Part shown: one piece after another, positions 11,996 to 23,920 of the stretch
Layout of the letters: the number at the start of each line of letters is the position of its first letter
Numbering within the stretch: the stretch's first letter is position 1
Source of the DNA: Capitulum mitella
Taxonomy: Eukaryota; Arthropoda; Thecostraca; Pollicipedomorpha; Pollicipedidae
NCBI GenBank assembly: GCA_030062745.1
Contig: CP099841.1
Location: forward strand, 3,348,001-3,412,000
Reading direction: 5' to 3'
DNA length: 64,000 nucleotides
The notes under the pieces: generated by a model
The model's input: only the letters and a program-made list of their open reading frames with translations
The model's database searches: none
Told to the model about the DNA's origin: nothing
Translations under genes and position numbers: made by a program

Positions 11996-13374
11996 CTGAC
12001 GGCCGGGGGTGACGTCACGTGTCACCAGCCGGGCCCGCCGCCGGAGGCTAAGGCGTGAACACGGTTCGGCCGGCAGGCGCGGCGGGCCGACGGACGAGGC
12101 CCGACGCCGCGGCGCCGCGACAGACTCAGCGCGCCATCACCGACGCGTCGGTCCGGCGGTGCGACACTGCATAGCCACGTGCCGCCGCATCCCGGCTCCA
12201 GGCCGGCGGAGGTCAATTACGGCAGCGAGAATTGCCGACTTTACAGAGGCTGTCTTACCGACCTGATTTCCTCAGCCGCCAGCTTTTGACCTGAGTCGCA
12301 AAGTGCTTTCACTCGTTTTGATGTAATTAAAGACTCGCGATGTTTCGTCGCTTGCGTAAATTGGGAGCAAGGCCAACACTAAGTGGTCGCGACGCACTTC
12401 TTTATCACCTTGTCGGGTCTCTTATAAATTCTTTAAACCTACTTGATATCATTTAGATCCCTTGTTTTTCAAATATCCTTACATAACAGCACATTTTGAG
12501 GGTAATGGACTTATTTCTTACAGCTACGTAGTCAATGATTGCCCTGTTCTAAACTAGGGTGAAGTTGACAATAATTGGAAACATGACATAAGAGAAATAG
12601 GAAAAACGTAAACATCAAACAAATCTCACACAGAATTTCGCGAATTATTGAAATATATCAAAAATAGCATTCAGTGGTTCATTTGTAGCATTGATTTGCA
12701 TCGCACCATGAGGCGATTAAAGCATGGACCAGTTATGAAAACTGCGCCGGATGCCTCGGTGACCTCTGCGATAAACATGGCGCTATGCAGGGCAGTTTGA
12801 AAACAGGGCAGCATGAGTAAACTGTTGTGTTGGTTTTGGTTGCGTCGCCAAAAACCGTTTCCGACCAAATGTAGTTTCGCTTTTTTGAGACTTTGGTAGT
12901 TTTTTTTTAGAACAGATGGCATCACAATTCAGTGTGACGATCCGCGAGATGTTACATGGAGCACTGGTGAGTTCTTGCGCCCATTCAAACAATGCTCTTG
13001 TGCATGGTCCAAAGTTTAACGTTATATAAAAGGATGCCTTCATCACCCAAATTAAACCTTGCCCTAGATGGATCTGTCCCTGCATGAGACACAGCGGCTG
13101 GTTCCAAAAATAGGCGAGCTGTTTCGGCGGCCAGCTGACGACAATGACGGCCATCGGGAGACGCCTTTGCGGCAGTTACGGCGCAGAAATAGAGCGGCCG
13201 CCGCAGCCCTGCCAGGCTCCGCAGGTGCCGTATTTCACGCGTGGACGCTTCGCGGATCAGCCCCCCCCCCCCTCCGCCGGCACCCAATATCCTGCGCCCG
13301 ACGACAGCTGACGCGACAGAATGTAGACAGAGCAGCGGCGAGCATCGAGCACGGAACACCGACGATCGCCTCGT
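11994..13374. other. no recognisable gene
   Basis: 12000-12250 is GC- and CpG-rich; 12300-13000 is AT-richer. No frame shows a known domain and no splice-consistent exon was found. Confidence 0.4.
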
Positions 13375-13660
13375 ATAGGAGCACCGAGCAGGGGCACCCA
13401 GGAGCACCGTGAGTGGGGTCACCGAACAGGGAGCACGGAGTACCATCATTTGCAGGAGCACTGATCAGAGAGAATCCTGGCCCGCCGCTTGTAGGAGCAC
13501 AAAGCAGGGGGCGCCGATGACTGCCATTTGCAGGAGCACCGATCAGGGAATATCGACGATGGTCGATACGTCGGAAGCACCGGCGGCGAGTGTTCCAGGG
13601 AGCACTGATGAGGACGCCAGGGAGCACCGACGACTTTTCTTCAGGGAGCACGGCTCTGGA
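13375..13660. repeat. degenerate GGAGCACCGA array
   Basis: The word GGAGCAC recurs at about 13377, 13400, 13431, 13455, 13494, 13533 and onward, at irregular spacing of 23-40 bases. It looks like an eroded minisatellite merging into the cleaner 66-bp array downstream. Confidence 0.55.
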
Positions 13661-13690
13661 GCTCGGAAGGGGAACCCGTCATGAGACCGC

Positions 13691-13888
13691 GGCTGGGGGA
13701 GCACGTTAGCGAGCTCCTCGGGCAGCGCAGTCTTGGACCACAACCAGCCAGCTCACGGCTGGGGGAGCACGCTAGCGTGCTCCTCGGGCAGCGCAGTCTT
13801 GGACCACAACCAGCCAGCTCACGGCTGGGGGAGCACGCTAGCGTGCTCCTCAGGTAGCGCAGTCTTGGACCACAACCAGCCAGCTCAT
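13691..13888 (+). repeat. 66-bp tandem repeat, three copies
   Basis: GGCTGGGGGAG starts at 13691, 13757 and 13823, and GCAGTCTTGG at 13727, 13793 and 13859, giving an exact 66-base period. Units two and three carry a perfect 20-base palindrome, GGAGCACGCTAGCGTGCTCC (13764-13783 and 13830-13849). Unit one has two mismatches in it. Confidence 0.95.
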
Positions 13889-16723
13889 ACAGGAAACTTG
13901 CATCAACACAGCGTTCGGAGTCGCGGCGGCCCTGGCCAAAAGCGCGGTGGGAGGTGCGGCAGTAAAGCGCCGCGGAGTGCCCGGCAATTGCAGGCAGCGG
14001 ATTCCAGCGAGCAGCCTCGGCACGCTGTGGGGGCCGGACAGTTAACCGGAGACGGCGGTTGGCACGGCCTGGGACGGCGTTCCCGGCCAAGAGGGTCTTG
14101 CGCCGCGCCGCGCCCCGAGGGGAGGAGCTCGACAGAAACGGGTTCATTAGATTTGTGGAATTTACGCTCTTAATGAAGAGCGAATTTTGGCAGCGTTATG
14201 TGACGCACTCATTCGCAAGTCTGGAGCGACTCGTACTATAACGCCTAAAATGACATTTTCATTTCAAAGTCTGTTGTCCAAAGTTCGCGATCGGCCAAAC
14301 GTTGATGTAGTCTGCATTGAGAGTCATTCTGCATCTCATTTCTTTCTCTACAAAGAGCGAATACTTTAATCCTTTATTGTGAACACTCAGTCAAACCATA
14401 TCGTTCTCTTGTGAATGTTTTATCGTCGAGTGAGAGGTATGAGACTGACCCTGTTTTTCCGACGAAGTCATTTGTCAGTCATCACTGCCCAGTCATCTTT
14501 CATAGGATCGTTCCGAAGCCGACCATGTTTCTTCGGTGAGCCTGCCCCATCCTCACCAAGAATCGGCCCGCTAAATCCGCCACTTTGCATCTTAGCAAAA
14601 CGAAAACGACAACATACCGACAGCTAAAGGTTCAAAAGAAAACTCCCGTCTTCAGTGCAGCAAGGTATCAGAGAGAGAGCAGATTTTTTTCTGAGCTGTC
14701 TTGAACAGAACCGATAGAGCGTGGTTTTGGCAGTCATTCGATAAATCGGTAACCTGGCATAGCAACCACTGTCCCGGTGCTGCCCATCGACCAGTACGTA
14801 CCGCAGTGCTCGATAATGATCATTCAGCCTGAGACTCGGCCTGTCAGCGCACAGCGCGCAGTGAGCCAAGCGTCGTCTCTCTCCGCACGATCGGGTCCCT
14901 CGGAGACCCAGGGGTATCCGCCCTCCGCGCGTGCCTCCTTTCATTGGCCCCGAACTGTCAACAGCAGAGGATTCCCCCGATGGAGTGCAATTAGTCCCCC
15001 GCCCGGCCACCGGGGAGGTGCGTACGGAAGAGGCGGTCCCAGAGGAGCTCGGCCGGGCCGCGGGAAGCCCTGGTGACGACAGGCCGAAAGGTGCGCACAG
15101 GTGCGTTAGATTGATCGGCGGCGAGCCGCCTCGCGGGTCCGGCTCCCGGCGAGCAGCCGAATATACCGCCATCTCCCCGGCGACGACCAGGGCCGGGCTC
15201 GCCGGGAGGAACTCCGCCGTCGGAGCGCCCTCATGGTCCGAACAGGCCCGCTGCGGTTCGCCGCGGCCGGGCTGGGGACTGCGGGCCGTCCGGCGACCTT
15301 TGAGAGGCGGCCCCGCTCGGTCAGGACTCGAGACGAGGGATGGCCAGCAGGATCGGCGAGACCGCCCTCCGTCAGCGGACGCTGTTCTGGCGGCGGGTCG
15401 TCCGAATGGCTGACGACATTGGAAATGGCCCCGGCTCGAGCGGTGCAGGCTCTGATAAACAAATGACCCTTTGATAATGGCGGTCCAAGGCGGATGACGC
15501 GGCAGCATTAGAAACGATGCATCCATCAAAGAAGTCTGATGGGCGGCCGCTTAGGACGGCCATGCTGAAAATGCTTATTCATCGCTCCCTTGACCTCGGG
15601 TACATACCAGTTCTGGAGTGATAATGCCCGAGATATGACTGCTGTGTTGGAGGAAATATCGGAAGTTCCCAGAAACATGTCTTTCGTCGCACTAAGTTCA
15701 CATCACACAAATGAAATCATTCGTCCAATCTATTTCCAAATAGACGGCGAGATTTCTGCAGCTTTCACTTTGCACAAATGAAAACTGGTGAGAACTAGCA
15801 TCATGTTAGAAGCGTCCATCAAATCAAGTTTAAAAAAAACAAAATAATATAATTCCGAGGAAGTCTGGGTTTCGCCTGCCGCTTATTTCCAGTGGCGTTA
15901 TTTATGGATTCCATTGCTGTGATGAATTCTGTCGCAGTCTTTCCACCATACCATTTGTGACACCTCGATTTAACTTAGTGGCCGTCACAAACTTCGCATG
16001 TAACCCGAAGGAATGCTGCATACAGTGACTCCTTTCAGTCGTTCTTAGAGTAGCGCAACGACTCACTGCAGAAGGAGAGAAATGGGATGAAAAACGATAA
16101 AATAGTCAGGAAAGACCGATTAGTAACGAATCTGGAACCAAAGTACGAATACCTATACCTGGAGAAGAAAAACGGACGGGGACATTTGTGGGAGGGACGA
16201 CAAAGAAAACGCCTCCTGAAAGCTGTCTCCTCAGTTTTGCATTGACTCGATGACGACGCACCTCGCCTCCATTGCCCAGCTGTTCATCGTCACTCCACTA
16301 ATGTGCGATTCAGCCTCACAAAACACGCCAACAGCTGTTAGACGGCAGGGGCTGCCTCATCGAACGGTTCGGCTCGCTGGGCAGATCACCTCACTGCTAA
16401 TGAAACGACGGCTATCCAATTAAACCTGCCGCCACCCAAACCGCCAGCCTTGGCGGGACGTGGCCTTGCCTCGCCTTTGGAGCGATTATCTGACTCAGCA
16501 CCCAGGCTGTCGTTCGTGTAGCCACGTTAGCGCTCAGGTGGCCGTCTCCGCTCCCAGACAGATAAGCCGGTTCGCTCAGATACAAACCGACCCTCTCAAT
16601 TCCCAGCCGATCCGCTCAGCTTCCTGACGGTGCGCCCAGCTCCCAACCGGCGGGTTCAACCCCCCCCCAGCCCCCAGCCTGCCACCTCAGCTCCGCTCGG
16701 TCGGCGGCCGGCACGGTACTCAC
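13889..16723. other. no gene recognised
   Basis: Would be the intron (or intergenic DNA) downstream of the SLC16-like exon on the minus strand. 14880-15420 is GC- and CpG-rich with long open frames on both strands (up to 301 codons) of low-complexity composition and no recognised domain. No second SLC16 exon was identified. Confidence 0.4.
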
Positions 16724-17501
16724 CGAGCTCCGGTTGCTGGACGTGACGGAACTCTAGCAGCGTCAGCCGCAGCAAGAGACCGCTGGCCGCTTGCAGACCG
16801 CCCAGCGAGACGGCGGCCAGCAGCGCGCAGACGGCCACCACCCAGCCCCAGCCGGCCTCCGGGTAGTAGTGCAGGTAGATGGTCGGGAAGCGCTTGGCGT
16901 TGTTGGAGGTGGCGCTGTGGTCGCCGCTCGCCTCCTTCAGGCTGGCCTCCTCCGGCTGCACGTCGGCCGCCGACGCCTTCGAGTCGGCCCGGCCCGGCGG
17001 CAGCGTGCAGCTGGAGAGCGTGCTGCCCTGGGCGTCGAGTGGACCGCGGTGGCCGGCCGACGGCGAGCCGGCCGCCTCGCCGCCGTCCGTCTCGCCGCAC
17101 GAGTCCACCGTCTGGAAGCGCTTGAAGAACTTGAGTCCGGGCCGGTTGCGCATCGAGTCGGGCACGCGCGTGTAGGTGAAGATCTGCTCGAGGTCGGGCA
17201 TGGCCGGCGCCGCGCCGCCCTCCTGTGAGCCCATCTGGAACATGGAGCGCGTCTTGCCCACCTTGTCCAGCACGACGCGCGCCCTGTTGAGTGGCGTGGC
17301 CGGTGCCGCCGCCGCTGACGCTGCCGGTGCCGCTGCCGGTGCCGCCGCCGGAGACGGAGGTTTCCGCGGCGTCAGCCCGCCGTTCGTTGCCGGCAGCGGC
17401 TCGCGCCGGCACGTGCACACGTCGGCGGCGGGGGTCGCCGCGGCAGCCGGCGCCGCCAGCGGCCAGGAGAGGGTCCGCGACAAACGAGAGGCGTCGAACA
17501 T
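16724..17501 (-). CDS. first coding exon of an SLC16-like (monocarboxylate transporter) gene, partial
   Basis: An ATG at 17501 opens 259 codons that end in phase 1 at a strong donor, CTCG|GTGAGTACC (exon end 16724). Residues 1-90 are low-complexity Ala/Pro. Residues about 95-210 are hydrophilic and less biased, including PDLEQIFTYTRVPDSM and NRPGLKFFKRFQ. Near residue 217 comes YYPEAGWGWVV followed by a hydrophobic stretch. SLC16 proteins carry [DE]G[GS][WF][GA]W just before membrane segment 1; here it reads EAGWGW, one residue off. If this is SLC16, it would be a proton-coupled or facilitative carrier with the N-terminus in the cytosol. Later helices must come from further exons, which I could not find. 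The exon could instead belong to another membrane protein. Codon use is extremely GC-rich, with shadow frames open on the other frames and strand. Confidence 0.55.
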
Positions 17502-18100
17502 GGTGACGGCGCGGGCTCGCCTGCTGCACTGTAGCGGCGGCTGCGACCGGCGACCGGCTCAGGCCCCGCGCGCCATCACCTGCCGGAGACCGGCTCACGG
17601 AGGGGAACCGGCCGCGGACCGAGCCCGGGCTCCCGCCACCACTGCCCGGCGGCGGCCGGGCGACCACCCTCCGTATACGCGGGCGCCCGCGCCTGTCGAG
17701 GACGGCCGACTGAAATTGCACCAGCACCGTGTAACGGATCACATCCGGGCCGATCGGACGGCGAAATTGCCGCCTCCGCTCCGCGCCGGTCCCGCGATCA
17801 AAGCGCCGACTGGCCTCGATACGCGCCGGCCGCCGCCGCAGACGCCGCCGCCGCGCGCGCTCCGTCGCGGCCGACGAGCGTCGGAGCAGTGCGGCCGACG
17901 AGAGCGGCGGCGGCCGCCGCCGACACCTGGCGCCCGCCGCCGACGCAATTACGCCCGCCGCCGCCGACGCCGCCCCGCGGGCGGCGCCGGCCGCGCGGCC
18001 GGGCCCGCCGGGCGCCCAGGAGGCACAGACGCTCCGGCGGCGAGTGGGGAACAAGCGTGTGGCTCGGAGAGCTGGAGGGCGATTGCAGAGAACAGCGATG
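17502..18100 (-). promoter_or_regulatory. CpG-rich upstream region of the SLC16-like exon
   Basis: Very GC- and CpG-dense sequence directly upstream of the ATG at 17501, ending abruptly near 18060 where ordinary composition resumes. It is the natural place for a 5' UTR and promoter. I see no clear TATA box. Long frames here on both strands are by-products of GC richness. Confidence 0.45.
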
Positions 18101-19239
18101 TGATGAACCAAGTGCGTTGTGTCGCTGAGATGTCGACTGCCAGATGAAACCATGAACAAGCCTGAAATATTCTCCGCAAACTTTGTTGTTCATTCGAATG
18201 ACTCAACTCGAGATTTTTCGCAAGTCAGAGACTGGCACTTGCACCCTTCCAACACCAGTCGCTCCATTTTCATTAGCACAACTCTCCAAACACAACAGTC
18301 GGCGCCAGAAACTGCGATGCTGCATTACCGTGTCTTTTCATCAATGTGCCCTCGAATTACTCAACCGCCAGTATCGGTCATCGCCCAGTAAGGCTGAGTG
18401 CGGCTTGGGTCGCTGCGACGTGTGGCTCAGTGCCTCGCAGCTCCAGTCTAGTGCAGGCGTGCGTGCAGCACCATCGTGGAGGCGGCGTTCGGTGGCGGCT
18501 GATCATTAGTTAATGGAGTTGGTCGAACGTTGTTTATGATCTGCGGCAAACATCAGTTTTTATGAGCTACATCAATTCGGTTGTCGCGTCTGTTCAAGTT
18601 CGGGGCATTTATAGTTGTGGATGTGATGTATGGGAGTTGGACACGTCCATTCACATATTCAGTATGCTTCGTGAGTCATATGTGACCGTTATATGGCCGG
18701 GGCATGGTCAATGGGAATATGGCTCAGATTAAGTGGTCCGCTTGTTATTCGAATAACAGGTGAGTTCTCTGAGGCAAACACCTCAGAGAACCCAAACCCA
18801 AAAGTTAAATATTTCCATATATCTTGGCAGGTCATGCTCGCTGGTTCTTATCACTGACAATTGCCGAAAAGGTCGACATGTTTGTTTTCTAGCATTTTGT
18901 TACTTGGCAAATTCCCAACATTCTTTAAATAACTATTGTTGCACGGGAAAATAAGTTGGTTTAAATCAGGACATCAAATCTGTTATTACAGCGTCGCATA
19001 TTTCCCATCGAAAATGATATGGAAGAGCTGCATCTTCGTATTTATTGTTTTGAGAACACTTTTCACAATTTATTCTTGTGAGGACGGTCAAATAATTCGC
19101 CTATCCCTGCAAATGAGCAAGCTCACTTAGCTGAACGCTTACAATGGCCTTTGATGTCATGACTTAAAGAAGCAAATTATAAAAAGGAACTTTACGAGAC
19201 CACCACACCAACGGTCCACAATGAGCTTTGAAAACACCC
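18101..19239. other. no recognisable gene
   Basis: Ordinary composition, short frames only, nothing recognised. Confidence 0.45.
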
Positions 19240-19312
19240 CGCAGCCGGCAGAGCTCGAACCCACATTTTCTTATTCGCAGTCATACGCCCTAACCATTAA
19301 GCCAAGACCGCC
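19240..19312 (-). repeat. tRNA-like SINE head or tRNA pseudogene
   Basis: On the minus strand the sequence has an A-box-like TGGCTTAATGGTTAGGGC (TGGCTTAATGG at 19294-19304) and a B-box-like GGTTCGAGCTC (19251-19261) at tRNA-like spacing. Between them GACTGCGAATAAG resembles an anticodon arm with loop CTGCGAA. The stems are not properly paired, so it is not a functional tRNA. It is best read as the tRNA-derived head of an old SINE or a tRNA pseudogene. Confidence 0.55.
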
Positions 19313-19514
19313 AGTGAGCAGAGACTGTCTTGAATGGGACCGCTCAGTAAACTGCATTGCTCGCTCGCTCGCTCTAACAGGCACAAAAAAGAGTCGCAGA
19401 CGCACGGCACGTCATCAGTTGCACATTATATATAGTATTGTTGGATAACTCTAGTGATTGCAAACATACGCATTTAATTTTAGCCGTCTAGGTCTCTGTT
19501 TCCGGCGCTCGGGT

Positions 19515-19840
19515 GTCACGTGGATCGCACGTGGGTGCCAACGACAAAAGCACGCACCCACAAGTAGGGCTCATGTTGTCACCATGTCTTGAATCAACAG
19601 CATCCGAGGTTTGACCTGTACCCGTCCTTGTTTGAATTCTGCAGAGGTCCGGCTCGCGCCACTTGTCACGTGCCGCGCGTCACGAAGCACCTGTGTCGCG
19701 ATCGGCTGGCGCGGTCGGACGCTAGACGCTCGGAACCTTGAACACAGCGACTGGCGGACAAAGACCTCGATATGAACTTTTCCAAGCGAACGCCATGTAT
19801 GAAATTTCACTCGCGAAGAGCGTGCAAAGCAGGTCACGCT
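19515..19840 (-). repeat. dispersed repeat, copy A
   Basis: The reverse complement aligns along its whole length with 34735-35125. Shared blocks include TTTCATACATGGCG, TTCCGAGCGTCTAGCG, GGCGCGAGCCGGACCTCTGC, TTGGTGACAACATG-like text and GCACCCACGTGCGATCCA. Copy B has an insertion of a few dozen bases relative to this one. Class unknown; no coding frame is convincing. Confidence 0.8.
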
Positions 19841-22214
19841 TTCGCTTTCAGGTCCTTTGATTTTGAACTAATATGGAGTTACGTTTCAGCCGTAGACCAT
19901 CTTCAGAAGAAATAAGCTGCAAAATTCAAAAAGATGAAGTGCGTAAGTAAAAAACCGAACTCGGAACTGCAGACATCAACATGAACGGGAGAACGCAAAA
20001 AGGCATCAGTTACATCAATGCAAGTCGGCACAACCAAGAGCTCTTTATGTATTTTAAACCTCATTGTTTAAGCGGATGAAATGCAGTTTTACATCACATA
20101 TGCGAACAAAGATAGAACACCACAGATTTGTGACAATGCCATTCTACGTAATATAAGGCCTATAATGTATTTTGACCCTTCACAAACAAGTTCGGTTACA
20201 ACACGTTGGTCGGAGCAAAAAAAAAGAATGAAAAATCACGCCACCTTAGGAATGCGATAAACATCCGGTCCGACTGGACACTAGAGCGTATCCCGTATCC
20301 GGTATCCGGCCGGATATTTCCGTGATCCGGCCGAATATTGCCGGATATTTAGCCTCCCGGTATACGACCAAGACGTTCTAATGTTCGCCTACGAAACTCC
20401 GTTTCAGGAGAAATATGCCTTGTTATATTAGATTGTCGATGTCACTGGCAGTTTCAAGGTCTGTTTGGAGCACCACTCTTCCTTCGTAGTTTGGAAGGAT
20501 TGGGACATATTTTGCAAGAGTGAGACTCAGGCTCAAATCTGTGAAGCAATAGCCGGCATGTACTCAGCAGACCATTCCGTGGTGTATTATCTTTCTGTTT
20601 TCCAGACATTTATGTTTCTCAAATCCTCTGATACAAAGGCATTAAGGGACAGTGTACTTCAAGAGACATACGTCAGTATTCGTTTAGGATTCTTATCAAG
20701 CCAGGTATTCTAGTTCCACCAAGGCGCTGTAATGGCATTCTGCGTATTCTGGGGCATTTGCCATGGGTATAATCTTTGCGAGGCCTGAGGGGGCATGTCT
20801 TACATAGTTTTCCAGAAGTGGTGATATGTTCCACTATTTTTTTAAGTATCAAATAGATACATCCCATTAGCGACACAATGTCTTCAAATATGAAATCCCA
20901 CAGATTAATTTCAGTCATACGTTATCATGCAACGACCGAAAATATCATGCACCGCTTCCCCTTTACCTATTCTTGGTAGACTGTAGCCATTTTGTCCCCC
21001 CCCCCCAGTTTCTGTACCGTGGTTACACCCATGCCTTAGAATGCAAGGAGAGATGGCGAGCTGCGCTGTGAATGTTCTGTTCTTTGTTTATTTGTTTATT
21101 TTTTTTACAACGAAACCTATGGAAGCTTCACCGTTCGTGAAGTACGTGAAACGAAACATTTTATTCGCGACAGATTTAAGGAACATCTATGCAGCATGAC
21201 CATGAATACCGCACACGATTATGCAATGTATTATGCTGCATTATGTATGTATTATGCAACGACTATGCAATCTATGCAATGGTATAGAACTGGGAAAAAT
21301 TTTCTGATGGAAAAATAACTTCATCGAACTCTAAAATGTGACAGGGATAACTTTTAGCCTCTATATAGCATATATATACATAGCGTATATATAGCATATA
21401 TATAGCGTTATACAGCATTGTAAAGCACATAAATAGCATAAAGAGTATTTTGTTTTATAAAGCAAAAAACACATGAAAGGGTCAAGATAATGGTGTGGAA
21501 ACCTCCATACCAAAAGTAAACAAACTTACGCCCCTGCCTTTTGGAGAGAGCGTAGGGCCTCAGAACGTTTTAGCACGTAACATGCCCGACCATAACGAAC
21601 CCCACGACCGAAATTCTGGCCACCGCGAAGGACAATACGGACCTCAAAGTGCGGGAGTCTCTTCACATTCCTAAACTTCATCTGCCTCTTAAAACGCAAG
21701 CGAAAATAGAAATAAAAATCTGCCTGTTGCTCATAACAGGAGAAATGGTCGGGAAAAATGTACATGTATTTTGGCCGTAAACCTTCCTCATTACATACAC
21801 AAGTAAACATTCGATTCTTATCACGAAGTCGTACGTTTTAAAAAGTATCATACACTGTTCTTGGATAGCGCCACTTGGAGGAGCTTTACCGCAAAGAAAT
21901 AATTACTTAGCGTTGTCACATAGGACAGGCTTTACAAGGGTCCAGGAGGAAGTCATGGTGTGAAGGGTAGGTTTAAGGTGTCTTATTTGAATAGATTCTG
22001 TGATTTTTAATTTAGCGACATCTTTACAGACCAGGAGGGTGGGTATTTTGAATGAGTTTGCGTCATAGGTTTGAGTTGTCGTTCTTCTTTTATTACCATT
22101 AGGTTGCTTTTACTTCTATTTTCATCTGTAATAATGCTGCTCATTCCATTTCCTCTGTCTAATATTCGATAAAACGCAGGCTCCCGAAGATGGCCAATGG
22201 TTTAAACGTTGAGT
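19841..22214. other. no gene; simple repeats only
   Basis: Contains the CCGGATAT block and a TATATAGCATATATATA-type run at 21361-21412. The remaining DNA shows no domain-bearing frame. Confidence 0.45.
20285..20372. repeat. CCGGATAT-rich short repeat
   Basis: Cluster of overlapping GTATCCGG, CCGGATATT and ATCCGGCCG words, partly palindromic. Looks like a small degenerate simple-sequence block. Confidence 0.5.
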
Positions 22215-22255
22215 CTATATATATATATATATATATATATAACGTAAGACGTAAC

Positions 22256-22302
<47 letters not shown>

Positions 22303-22303
22303 T
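22215..22303. repeat. two (AT)n tracts around a short CG-containing spacer
   Basis: AT runs at 22215-22240 and 22257-22303 are separated by AACGTAAGACGTAACG. Open frames translating to Tyr-Ile repeats are artefacts. Confidence 0.95.
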
Positions 22304-22655
22304 AATGTAAATTCAAGAACAGAATACTCAAATGCTGCCAATCCTCACTGGCTTACCGTTTCTGTTACGCCTCGTGTAAGGCGTCTTACGTTGGGTCCAC
22401 GCTTCGTAACCTCCACCTCAGGATTCAGCAGCATTCAGGTAGATCTGACCACACAGGTCTCCCCTCTCCCACCCTGATCCCCCACCAACTAGAGATTGTT
22501 CCGCACCTTGTGACTCTTTAGAAAGTATTGAAAGTTTCACTGTCATTCGCAGATTGAGCAAAACTTTAGATTTACGTATTTTTAAATCGTTTTACACTGA
22601 AAAAGAGCAGCCCACCCTAAATACTATGGCTTTATCATTTCCACTGAAGTCTGCG

Positions 22656-22780
22656 TGTTAACCCGCCATTGACTGGGGTATTTTGCCACCTTCCATTGAC
22701 TGGGCGGGGTATTTAACGCCCCCCGTCCATCTCGAAAACCAATGGCCCCATTTGGATGCTTTAAACGGCAATCGATAGCA
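22656..22780 (+). repeat. left arm of inverted repeat pair around the LINE fragment
   Basis: Contains TTAACCCGCCATTGACTGGGG (a 21-base exact match to the reverse complement of the right arm), then a partial second copy of CCATTGACTGGG and TTTAACGCCCCC. It shares these motifs with 24860-24987 in the opposite orientation. Confidence 0.65.
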
Positions 22781-22857
22781 CCGGTCCGTGCAATCTTGTG
22801 AGACATACTTTTTTAACTTTAGGGCCACTCATGACGTCACAAGTCATGTCAAACACC

Positions 22858-23920
22858 TAAAAGTCCTTCTGAATAAGGTCGAGTGGTACGGTGTTGAGTC
22901 GGACTGGTTCGCCAGTTACCTGAGTGGCCGGAGGCAGGTGGTCGCTGGTGGCTCGGCTACCTTACCCTTGTCCCATGGAGTGTCCCAGGGTTCCATCGGT
23001 GGCCCAATCCTATTTCTAATCTTCATGAACGACCTATCCAGTTTCCTTCCTTGTGGCCGACTCCTTTCCTATGCCGACGACACCCAGCTTCTCGACCACG
23101 CCGTACCCGACACCCACAATCCATCATGTCTCAAGACCCGAATCGAGGATTCCATCTCGTGCCTTCAAAACTGGTTTCGGTCCAACAGTCTAAAAATAAA
23201 CCCAGGAAAAACGGCCTTCATGCTCATTGGCACCAGAGCCTCCATAAAAAAAGACGAAAAATTTTCACATGGACATTTCGGGTTCCATCATGATTCCAAA
23301 AAAGTCTATGAAGGTACTTGGTGTAATCGTCGACCGACATCTTACTTGGGAAGAGCACATATCCACCATTGTTGGGCGTTGTAATAACATCATTGTCCCA
23401 CAATTCAAAATTCGTTTCTGCTTCACTCCAGACGTCATGAAGCTCCCCGTCCACTCCCACGTCTTCCCTCACATCCTTTACTGTATCGCTGCGTGGGGAG
23501 GAGCCGCCGGTTGCCAGCTGAGCAAAGTCCAAAAGGTGATTAACTTTGCTGCGAGGTTGGTGACCGCGGGCGCGACGCGGGATCCACATTAACCCGTCTC
23601 TGGAAGCCTTGGGGTGGAGTCGGGTGGAGGACCTGGCCAGAACGCGTGACCTCCTGAAGGTCTACAACGCTTTGCGCTCCCCCACGTGCCCCTCCGCCAT
23701 ACGTGCTCTGTTCCTTACGCGTGCCCAGGTCTGCTGCCGCCGCACCCGCGCGGTCGCTATTGGCACAGGTGCCATACATCTGCCTCGCGTGCGGCTGGCG
23801 GCGACCCAGCGGCTCTTCTCCTACCGAGCCGCAGTGGCTTGGAACCGTCTGCCTCCGGCAGCCTCGAATGCCGCCCCACGCGCATCGTTTTTAAAACATT
23901 TGAAACATCTGACACCGTGA
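22858..23920 (+). mobile_element. 5'-truncated, frame-shifted non-LTR retrotransposon (reverse transcriptase fragment)
   Basis: Translation shows LINE-type reverse transcriptase blocks in order: WFASYLSGRRQ, then HGVSQGS-GGPILFLIFMNDL, then the catalytic YADD box in LSYADDTQLL, then LQNWFRSNSLKINPGKT. A C-terminal tail follows in two other frames: KVLGVIVDRHLTWEEHI, and after another shift LFSYRAAVAWNRLPP. The reading moves from frame 3 to frame 1 near 23265 (next to an A-run) and to frame 2 near 23590, where a stop interrupts. The endonuclease and the 5' part of the RT are missing. Motif spelling suggests a CR1/L2 or Jockey-like clade; I cannot choose. The copy cannot be autonomous. Confidence 0.9.

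Noticed and set aside
14624-15529. 301-codon open frame on the minus strand
   Set aside because: Starts in ordinary DNA and runs through a GC-rich block also open on the other strand; no recognised domain or splice-consistent neighbour.
16720-18159. 479-codon minus-strand and 323-codon plus-strand frames
   Set aside because: Shadows of the GC-rich SLC16-like exon and its CpG-rich upstream region; translations are Arg/Gly/Ala-rich and without motif.
22159-22477. frames encoding Tyr-Ile repeats
   Set aside because: Translations of AT microsatellites.
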